Source of the DNA: Adineta vaga
Lineage: Eukaryota; Rotifera
Length of the DNA: 64,000 nucleotides
Direction of reading: 5' to 3'
Assembly (NCBI GenBank): GCA_021613535.1
Contig: CP075497.1
Span: forward strand, 13,578,001 to 13,642,000
Position 1 is the stretch's first letter, and each line of letters starts with the position of its first letter. Positions 49,401 to 61,400 of the stretch are shown piece by piece. Position numbers and translations under genes: made by a program. The notes below the pieces were generated by a model, which was not told where the DNA came from, did no database searches, and was given only the letters and a program-made list of their open reading frames with translations.

Positions 49401-52400
49401 TCTTTATTTACAATCTCAAATGCGTTCCATAACTGTAACATTCAATGTTTCGAACGATCTCTTCGATATGAATACAACAGTTCTCATGATTAATCGTTTT
49501 AAATGTCTTTTCAATCAACTTTTCTCATCATCATCACCATCATTCTTATTTCTTTCGCAATATTCATTACTTCTATCATATGAAATCGAGTTGTTTCATC
49601 AATTAAATAATGAAAATTCACTATGTTTATCAAATTCATGGCCTATTCATCATCGATTTGTATATCAAGTTGACAAACATCCACAAAAAATTGCACTCAT
49701 ACTCGATGATCAATATTTGACTTATGCTGAATTATTGAGTAGATCACAATTGTTAGCTTTGTATTTAATTGAATATTATCATGTACAATCTGGTGATGTT
49801 ATTGGTGTTTGTATCGATAGAAGTATTGAAATGGTAAGTCATTGATGACAATATTGATTTTGATTTTTCTTTTTTCTATAGATTATTAGTATAATATCGA
49901 TTCTAATGTGTGATGCTTGCTACTGTCCATTATCACCTGATCAATCTGCATCTAGACTTAATACACTAATTGAACAATTAGAACCAAGATGTGTTCTTAT
50001 TCGTATGCAAACAGATACATTTATTTCATCGAAGAATATCAATATTGAACAAGTACTATTGTTATCAAATTTGTGTGAATGGAAAGAAGATGATATTCGT
50101 GGAGATATGAAATCATTAGCTTATATGATATTTACAAGTGGCTCAACGAGTACGCCTAAAATTGTACCGATTAGTCATAAAAATTTTGATATCTGTATGA
50201 ATGCACTTGTTCATTCTGGAATAATGATGAATAGTGATATTGTACTACAAACAACTCCATCTTCATTTGATATTCATATGCAAGAAATTTTGGGTACACT
50301 ATGGCTTGGTGGATGTCTATGTTTACTTCACTCAAAAGGAAATCTTGACATGAACTATTGGATATCGGTGGTACAACGACAAGAGATTAGTTTTATTATA
50401 AGTGTGCCCACTTTCTTCACTTCACTTATTCAATATATAGAGAAATCAGCTGATTTACATCAAGCATTATCAAGTGTTCATCGATTATGTTCAATAGGTA
50501 AGTTCTTTCTTTTCATATAAAGATTTATTTGTGCTATGGTATGTTCGGAATAAAAAGATTCAGTAGATAAGCTCTTCATACCATATTTGTCATGTCATGT
50601 CTTAGTTATGAAGGGAATTAGAATGGAGTTTGTCGTAGGAACTGTTCGTTAATGTTTCAGTTTTTGGGGACAATAGTGAGGATTTCGAGCATAGGCGATT
50701 GTGATCACAATAGAGTTGATTAGTTTTTCGAATTAATTAAAATCAGAATCGATCTGAATCTAGAAGTTTCGGTCCGAGTGGTGTTATGGAAGATGAAAAA
50801 TAGCGATGACTTCTACGGCTTTTTAAAACGTTACAGTTATTTTTGGAACTGATTAATTTGCTTTATTACACAACACATTGATTGATTATGTTGTTTCGCA
50901 TTTTGACTATCTCTGTTAGATGGACATACGAACAATATATAGAGTGTACGAGTACACGAATTGCGAGACTTTTTATTTAAAATTATGCTGCCGTTGAATA
51001 GCCTCCTACTTATGGTTAAAAATAGTTTCAGTTGCAACGGTTCTGATTTCCGTTCAGTTATATCACACTTCATGAATTTAATTGTGTTTCTGAGCTATAA
51101 TAATGCATGAATTGGGTCTCTAATTTAGTCATCAGACCGACTCCTTCAGAATTGTAGGCCTCTAAATCGAAACATTATGTACTAAGGTATAGTGTAACAA
51201 TTTCATATTTTAAGCTTGTAGAATTGAGCCTTTATTCAATAGTTCTTCGTCTTATGTGTAAAAAAAAACATTAGAAAGGGAGAGAAAACGAGAAACAATA
51301 ACTTTGCGTAGGCATAATATACACATGCCAAGATATGACATATAACTTTGCAGTGATACAATTCTGTATAAGAAAGAAAACAGAAGTGATGATAAGGAAA
51401 GGATAATACTTGGTGTATAATCAATCCATATGAATAATCTCAAGAATAACAAACGGTACAATCTGGCCATTAACTGAGAAGCGACAATGATATAGATGGG
51501 ATGTTATAGATAAATTGAATTGGAAGTGTTACATAGCGATAAATCCTAACAAATTCAAATTCATAAGTTCTGATTCATAAATACATAATGCAAAATTTAG
51601 GAACTAATAAATGTTTGGATCTATTTCACTGCGGAAAGTATGTAGAATCAAGAGTAATTCGAAATGCAATAGACGAAACGAAGAATATTTCGCATTATAG
51701 TAATTCCATGATTAATAGTTTCTTTTATAAATTCTTTAAACTTGCGATCTTAGCAGGCTTTTGGAGAATAATTCACCTTTAAGCATTGCAGAGAATCTAA
51801 TGGTAAAATAATTTAGATACAATACTACGTAAGGTAGAAAACTACAGTCAAGTATTACTTCTTTCTATTCAACATTCGAGAGAACCTTAGAAAGAGTTCA
51901 TTATATGAAGATGTCCAAGTATAAGTAAGTTCTTATTTTGGTTATATATTTTGAATATACGACTTTTGACAACTGGATGAGTCAGATGAGTTGGGTTTAG
52001 ATCAAATTATCTAGCATAGTTTTTATAGGTCGGTCCCTTTGCTAGATCTTTCTAACAGATCTCAGGCTAGGAATTAGTCCAGCCCGGTCGCGATCTTAAA
52101 CCGGCCGGTTTTTACCGTTTTTTAAAATTGTTTATAAGACAATTATATCATTGTTCTGTAGATGTCACACATTATGATTTACAAAAATGTGATATTAATA
52201 CCATAAATTTAAGTTAGAAAGAAGAAAACGACATTGTACGCAGTGGACATATTATTATTAATATTATTATTATTATTAAATCGCTATGATTTAAAAACGT
52301 TAGGCTTCAATTTTACTGATTGTCCATTTCAGCGAATTAAAAGCAATCCGTATGTACTAGGTACTTAGTATTGCAAGAAAATGGATCAGTATCTTAGGTA

Positions 52401-55400
52401 AATGTTACATTGTCGTTTATATAGATTTTCTGTAAATTATGGAAAGTGTAGTCTGATATTTGCGTCAGCGTTACGTTTAATACACATTGTCAAATAGTCA
52501 TCAAAGATTATAAAAGCTTTATCTAGCCATTTATTATTCTTTTTTCAAACTATTACTTGATTAAACATAAGTTGTAAAAAGATTGTTATGAATTAGAAAA
52601 TAAACGACTTAAAACCAGTTCGCTTTGACTACTTCAATTTCAGAAAATAGCACAAATAAAGACATTTGAGATTTGCCAAAGTTGTTATCTTTTCCGCAAG
52701 CTTTCGATACTCATAAACTGTTTTTATTTCTATTAAACAATGACACATGCTCAATAGTCATCTTCACATATATACGAGTATAAGAGTCAAATCTAAAGAA
52801 TAATGCCTATTATTGACTGATATTTCGTTAAAACGTAATTTGCTCACAATGATAGACATATTGAAACCAATATTGTATCAGTTGAGTTGTCATCAGTTAG
52901 ACTTTAAAAAATGCTTTCGTCCAGCTTCTTCCCTGTCAAATCACACTATACAACCTGCCGACTTTTTCCAGGTTTTTACCGTTTCAATCATATATGTAAA
53001 CCAGTCGATCCAGACTGATTTAAAAAGCCAAACCGATTTAGCAGGTCGTTCAACAGAAATTCTACCACTTCCAAGTCTGAAAGACTCTAATAATGATATA
53101 CGTTCATATAAATATGATCTGATTATGAACCATGTTATATTAGCTAAATTCTTTCAACAATATATTTGACCAAATAACAATCAATCGCCTATGTTAGAAG
53201 AGCAAGCAATAAGATTCGGTTTTTAAAACATCATACATAACTATTTTGCACCCAACACGATGACTGTTATAGGTGTTGAGTAGGGATGTCACATTACTTT
53301 TACTTTTTATTTATTTTGCTCATTAATTGATAATAAATTTATTACCATTATTACTTATTGCTTCTCACTAGTAAATACTTTAGTTTTGTTATTTTATTGA
53401 TATTAGAGTTTCCACTCATTCTTTGTAGTGCATTTTTCACTAATTTTGTATCGAGTTATTAGTAATTACTTTCAAATCATTATTACTTATTGCCAATAAT
53501 AAAGTAATAATAAATTTGAAAGTAATAAGTAATAACGAGTAATAATTATTATTATTATAATACAGTAATAACAATTGTAAAATAGCATCGATAAGAAGAA
53601 TAGGTAATACATTGACTTCTGAATGTTATCTGTGAACCAAATATTATCTTCTAGAACCTCTCACAGATGCTAAGCGCATAAAAAAACAGTGCATTGGAAA
53701 ATTATATACAATTTTATCTGCTCATTTGTTTGGATATAGATGGGTCAGTGACGAATCTAAACTTTTCATGATGAGATTCGTTTTTGCGGGGAATAGAGAC
53801 GATTCAGATCAAACGATGCGTTTTGAAATTCATTACAGATAGCCTCGACTCATTTCCCAGCCTTTTTTGCAAGAAGAAGAATAAGAATCTTCAGACTAGT
53901 CGCGACCACCCGCAGCATCATCCCCTAAAATCGCTATTGGACCAAATGTGGATATAGATTGGATAGATGTAAATATAAGAGATGAGTATGCTTTACTCAA
54001 CAATATATACTCCATCACATGCACACTTCCATCCACAACCATACCTATCTTCGTATTCACTCACCCAATCGAAACCACCTATATTCACACCCATTCACAT
54101 AAATATTGGAATGAATCGTTATGGGAAAAATAAAATCAAGCCTTTTCATGGTTACTTGTTGCGGATATGAAAATATAATCTATGACATAACGCTGTTTCC
54201 GTATATTACTTTATTAGTTTTTTTAAAGCTTCTACTTATTACTAGTAGTTATTACTGACAATTATTACTTTTATTACTTATTGATTTATTACCTTAGTAC
54301 TATTTCAGCTTTATTACATTTCCTAATTATTATTTATTACCAGTAATAAGTAATAACACTTTTAATTATTACTAAGTAATAGTAGTGGTGATAGAACACC
54401 CCTAGTGCTAAGATTTACCTAACCTATGCGATTGTTTTTTTTATCGTATCCAAACATGTTGATGTCATGCTGTCTTATAAGTTTCTATCAACCTTCACAA
54501 TTTATACGACTTTTGTTTAACAAAAGTAGCAAAAAGAAACGTTTATATCACTTCCGTTCGTCATACATATAAATCATCAGTCATTGTAGCTTACTGAAGA
54601 AAAGTTATCTACTCTCCTTGCTTCGTAAACAAGCAGCTATAAAATATAAATTTTTTCTTCATTACTCATCAGTATATATTTATTCGATTCCCTTTCTAAT
54701 GCAAAGTATTTCAAATGCCGGTTCATCCACTACAGTCTTAACCCTCTGGTTCTATAACAGTTACTAGGAGATCTAATGTTTCTCAGACATAGAACTAACA
54801 AAATAAAAACAAAAAGTACTAAGATCGCAAAGTTAGGAACAAAAAATATAAAACATGAAATTCCGTATGTTATCTGAAGAAAGACGGACTGGTGTGACGC
54901 AAATTATTTCTTACCATTATATAATGGCTATTTATTTTCCTTCTTTAATTCGCTACTATTAGAACGAGAAAAGTGATAAACATGCGCTTTTTATAAGTTG
55001 CTCTTCTATATGCGACCGACTATATCCTATCGATCATCCTCTATCGAAGAGCATTTTAATTCGAGAAGATCCTTTCTAGAACAATTAGAACACAAAATCC
55101 GATCGGTGCGTTGCAACTGGAAACTTTTGAGAACCTAACCCAAGGGGGAAAAGCTGATTGCAATGGTTGCCGTTGATTGCTATCCGTTTTCTTTCTATCC
55201 GATGACAAGTTCAAGTATTTTCTAAAAATACATAAAGTTTTCATCACTAAACATCATGACAATAATCTTTTCACAGTATTAAACGGATAATAGATTTTTT
55301 GGTACCTGTGATTGTCAAAGATTGTCAATGATTGCGGATGGTTGTCGATGATTGCTCTCCTTATTTTGACTACCAAACAACGGACTCAGGTTACATCTGA

Positions 55401-58400
55401 TATGACTTGTTGTTTACATCATTCAGCAATATGACAATCATATTTTATCAATGGATTTATGGCTGATTGTCAATTATTGCTTTACATGCAATCAACTTTT
55501 TCCTCCTTGACCTAACCTATCATTATAGCTTCACTAACTCACACTTCAAATCATACTTCAAAATTGTTCTTAACTTATATGTTTTTAAGAGTAATAGGGC
55601 ATATTGCGACGAAAATCTCCTTCTCATTTTGATATTGTCACACAATTTGATGAAATCATAATATTCCAGTATCATGCATTTCTCTTCATCTTCAATACTG
55701 ACTTTACAAAACGATAGAGATCACAATATGGAAGAATTCTCATATTTTTTAGTTGAGACTATTCCACATCATGAATTTCCAATGACATCATCCTCGTAAC
55801 TTTGAACTTATGTCCTTCTCTATATCCATTAGCCATCATTAAAATCTCTTCAAAAAATTTCATATAAACAAAACATACACTCAACAGCTCACCTCTTTCA
55901 ATTCTTTGTCGAAGACACATTACTCTACTCTTATGTTCTCTTATCTTTTCAGGCGAAACACTATTACCACAAACAGCACTACACATATGGAATCATTTGA
56001 AATCAAGCGCTCAAATTTATAACTTATATGGACCAGCAGAATGCACTCTTATCTCCACATTTCATCTCATTACACAAGACGATCTTCATTTACATTCGAT
56101 ACCTATTGGTGGTCCACTTGTTGGATACATGTCATGTTCTCGATACATACCTTCAACCAATTCTTATTCAGTATCATATCGGTGAACTATGGATTGGTGG
56201 CGATGCTGTATTCAGTGGTTATTTACGTCGACCTGATCTTTCAAAACAATCATTAATACATGTTTCTCATACAGAAAGTCTCCTGTATCGTACAGGTGAC
56301 TTAGTACGAATTGAACGTCAGTCAGGTCTACTACTTTACGTCGGACGTCAAGATTTTCAAGTTAAATTGAGAGGACAACGTCTTGAATTGACTAACATCG
56401 AAAGTGTAATTATGCAAATATCAACTCTGGATGCTACGAACTGTGTCGTCATCAAATTTGATCATGCTGATCAAGAACATCTTATTGCATATATTGAAAC
56501 TAGAAGTCAATTGAGTTTCAACATATTACATGATGAATGTGCAAAACACTTGCCACTCTACATGATTCCTTCCTTGTTTATCCCATTGAATAACTTTCCA
56601 TTGAATCAAAACGGAAAATTGAATCGAAAAGCTCTTCCATTACCCGATTTCACTCTTCTATCAACAATTACACATAATAACGATCAACCAAAAACAAATA
56701 TCGAACAATGTATACATTCCATTTGGTGTCACGTTCTTCCACATCTTACATCGATTTCAGTTTCACAAAATTTCTTTTCTTTGGGTGGTAATTCATTATC
56801 TTTGATGAAACTTCATCATTTATATCAAATAGAATTTAAACATAATCTCAATATGAGTGAACTTTTTCGTTATCCTACTATTCGTGATCATGCTCGATTA
56901 TTTCTCGAACAAAAACATTCATCTTTAACAGATAACATACAATGGCAATCGCTTCATCTCAATGAAGGTAATTCAAAAATATGAAAAAGAAAAACTAATC
57001 TTCTTTCTGTTGATATTCTCATAGGTCCTGCATCATTTGCTCAAACACGTATCTATCTAGACGAACAAATTCATTTTGCATCTTCATCAACAGCTATCTA
57101 TCATATTCCTATTATTCTCGAAATCACTCAAACATCAATGTCATTATCAAGACTTCAACGAGCTCTTTTGGTTCTTATGAATAAACATAAAATACTTCGT
57201 ACTCGTGTTGTATTTGATGAGAATGAACATCATCTTAGACAAGAAATTCTTCCATTTTCATCCATTTCAATGATTGATACAACAATTTCTCATGAAGAAC
57301 ATCTTCATCAACTTTGTTATAATGAAGAAACTAATGCAACACTTTTTAATTTAATTCATGGAGATGTATTTCGATGTCATCTTATTCGAAAATCAATTAG
57401 TACAGATAACGATCTTCTCATTCCTGGTAACATTCTTATTTTTAACTTTCATCATGCAGCTTTTGATGGCTCATCCATTGAAATTTTCTTCCATGATTTA
57501 CAACGAGCATACACAATAGATGATCAATTAGAACCTTGTTCACTCGATTATATAGATTATGCAGTCTATGAAAAAGAGATTAATATGAATGAAGCAACAC
57601 AATTTTGGAAAGAACATATGAATGATTTCATTAATAATATTCTTCCATTACCATATGATCGAATACCACATGATAATAATACTCGTTCTGGTCATGGCAT
57701 AACAATGAGTTTTGGTTTGTCCCAAGATATTGTCGATCAAATGCTCACTTACATGATTGAAAATGATGTTACTCTCTTTCAACTTGGTTTCGCTATTTTC
57801 TATACTTATCTATTTAAACTTACTCAACAAACAGATTTATGTGTTCTTACCGTTAATGCTAATCGTCATCGACCAGAATTACAAGATATTATTGGTTTTT
57901 TTGTCAATACATTGCCTTATCGTCTATCAATTGATGGTTACTTAAGCTTTCTTCATCTTGTTCGACGTGTGAAAGAACTTGCTCTTACTACATTGCCACA
58001 TACACATCTCCATTATCAAGACATTATTTCAAATATGACAATGAATACTTTGCAAACAATGTTTCTTATTGAAACTGAACATGACAATGTGGTTACTCTT
58101 GATTCTCATACTAATCTTCGTCCATTAACTTTTCTCACTACTGATCCACAAACTATTGCTAAATTCGATTTCACTTGCTCTCTTTATTTACAATCTCAAA
58201 TGCGTTCCATAACTGTAACATTCAATGTTTCGAACGATCTCTTCGATATGAATACAACAGTTCTCATGATTAATCGTTTTAAATGTCTTTTCAATCAACT
58301 TTTCTCATCATCATCACCATCATTCTTATTTCTTTCGCAATATTCATTACTTCTATCATATGAAATCGAGTTGTTTCATCAATTAAATAATGAAAATTCA

Positions 58401-61400
58401 CTATGTTTATCAAATTCATGGCCTATTCATCATCGATTTGTATATCAAGTTGACAAACATCCACAAAAAATTGCACTCATACTCGATGATCAATATTTGA
58501 CTTATGCTGAATTATTGAGTAGATCACAATTGTTAGCTTTGTATTTAATTGAATATTATCATGTACAATCTGGTGATGTTATTGGTGTTTGTATCGATAG
58601 AAGTATTGAAATGGTAAGTCATTGATGACAATATTGATTTTGATTTTTCTTTTTTCTATAGATTATTAGTATAATATCGATTCTAATGTGTGATGCTTGC
58701 TACTGTCCATTATCACCTGATCAATCTGCATCTAGACTTAATACACTAATTGAACAATTAGAACCAAGATGTGTTCTTATTCGTATGCAAACAGATACAT
58801 TTATTTCATCGAAGAATATCAATATTGAACAAGTACTATTGTTATCAAATTTGTGTGAATGGAAAGAAGATGATATTCGTGGAGATATGAAATCATTAGC
58901 TTATATGATATTTACAAGTGGCTCAACGAGTATTAAAATTGTACCGATTAGTCATAAAAATTTTGATATCTGTATGAATGCACTTGTTCATTCTGGAATA
59001 ATGATGAATAGTGATATTGTACTACAAACAACTCCATCTTCATTTGATATTCATATGCAAGAAATTTTGGGTACACTATGGCTTGGTGGATGTCTATGTT
59101 TACTTCACTCAAAAGGAAATCTTGACATGAACTATTGGATATCGGTGGTACAACGACAAGAGATTAGTTTTATTATAAGTGTGCCCACTTTCTTCACTTC
59201 ACTTATTCAATATATAGAGAAATCAGCTGATTTACATCAAGCATTATCAAGTGTTCATCGATTATGTTCAATAGGTAAGTTCTTTCTTTTCATATAAAGA
59301 TTTATTTGTGCTATGGTATGTTCGGAATAAAAAGATTCAGTAGATAAGCTCTTCATACCATATTTGTCATGTCATGTCTTAGTTATGAAGGGAATTAGAA
59401 TGGAGTTTGTCGTAGGAACTGTTCGTTAATGTTTCAGTTTTTGGGGACAATAGTGAGGATTTCGAGCATAGGCGATTGTGATCACAATAGAGTTGATTAG
59501 TTTTTCGAATTAATTAAAATCAGAATCGATCTGAATCTAGAAGTTTCGGTCCGAGTGGTGTTATGGAAGATGAAAAATAGCGATGACTTCTACGGCTTTT
59601 TAAAACGTTACAGTTATTTTTGGAACTGATTAATTTGCTTTATTACACAACACATTGATTGATTATGTTGTTTCGCATTTTGACTATCTCTGTTAGATGG
59701 ACATACGAACAATATATAGAGTGTACGAGTACACGAATTGCGAGACTTTTTATTTAAAATTATGCTGCCGTTGAATAGCCTCCTACTTATGGTTAAAAAT
59801 AGTTTCAGTTGCAACGGTTCTGATTTCCGTTCAGTTATATCACACTTCATGAATTTAATTGTGTTTCTGAGCTATAATAATGCATGAATTGGGTCTCTAA
59901 TTTAGTCATCAGACCGACTCCTTCAGAATTGTAGGCCTCTAAATCGAAACATTATGTACTAAGGTATAGTGTAACAATTTCATATTTTAAGCTTGTAGAA
60001 TTGAGCCTTTATTCAATAGTTCTTCGTCTTATGTGTAAAAAAAAACATTAGAAAGGGAGAGAAAACGAGAAACAATAACTTTGCGTAGGCATAATATACA
60101 CATGCCAAGATATGACATATAACTTTGCAGTGATACAATTCTGTATAAGAAAGAAAACAGAAGTGATGATAAGGAAAGGATAATACTTGGTGTATAATCA
60201 ATCCATATGAATAATCTCAAGAATAACAAACGGTACAATCTGGCCATTAACTGAGAAGCGACAATGATATAGATGGGATGTTATAGATAAATTGAATTGG
60301 AAGTGTTACATAGCGATAAATCCTAACAAATTCAAATTCATAAGTTCTGATTCATAAATACATAATGCAAAATTTAGGAACTAATAAATGTTTGGATCTA
60401 TTTCACTGCGGAAAGTATGTAGAATCAAGAGTAATTCGAAATGCAATAGACGAAACGAAGAATATTTCGCATTATAGTAATTCCATGATTAATAGTTTCT
60501 TTTATAAATTCTTTAAACTTGCGATCTTAGCAGGCTTTTGGAGAATAATTCACCTTTAAGCATTGCAGAGAATCTAATGGTAAAATAATTTAGATACAAT
60601 ACTACGTAAGGTAGAAAACTACAGTCAAGTATTACTTCTTTCTATTCAACATTCGAGAGAACCTTAGAAAGAGTTCATTATATGAAGATGTCCAAGTATA
60701 AGTAAGTTCTTATTTTGGTTATATATTTTGAATATACGACTTTTGACAACTGGATGAGTCAGATGAGTTGGGTTTAGATCAAATTATCTAGCATAGTTTT
60801 TATAGGTCGGTCCCTTTGCTAGATCTTTCTAACAGATCTCAGGCTAGGAATTAGTCCAGCCCGGTCGCGATCTTAAACCGGCCGGTTTTTACCGTTTTTT
60901 AAAATTGTTTATAAGACAATTATATCATTGTTCTGTAGATGTCACACATTATGATTTACAAAAATGTGATATTAATACCATAAATTTAAGTTAGAAAGAA
61001 GAAAACGACATTGTACGCAGTGGACATATTATTATTAATATTATTATTATTATTAAATCGCTATGATTTAAAAACGTTAGGCTTCAATTTTACTGATTGT
61101 CCATTTCAGCGAATTAAAAGCAATCCGTATGTACTAGGTACTTAGTATTGCAAGAAAATGGATCAGTATCTTAGGTAAATGTTACATTGTCGTTTATATA
61201 GATTTTCTGTAAATTATGGAAAGTGTAGTCTGATATTTGCGTCAGCGTTACGTTTAATACACATTGTCAAATAGTCATCAAAGATTATAAAAGCTTTATC
61301 TAGCCATTTATTATTCTTTTTTCAAACTATTACTTGATTAAACATAAGTTGTAAAAAGATTGTTATGAATTAGAAAATAAACGACTTAAAACCAGTTCGC

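Larger units (their letters stand above)
47820..57104 (+). repeat. Large segmental repeat, copy 2
   Basis: Near-identical to copy 1 including non-coding DNA. Its right end overlaps the start of copy 3 through the shared PCP-intron-C block, so copies 2 and 3 are head-to-tail. Confidence 0.85.
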
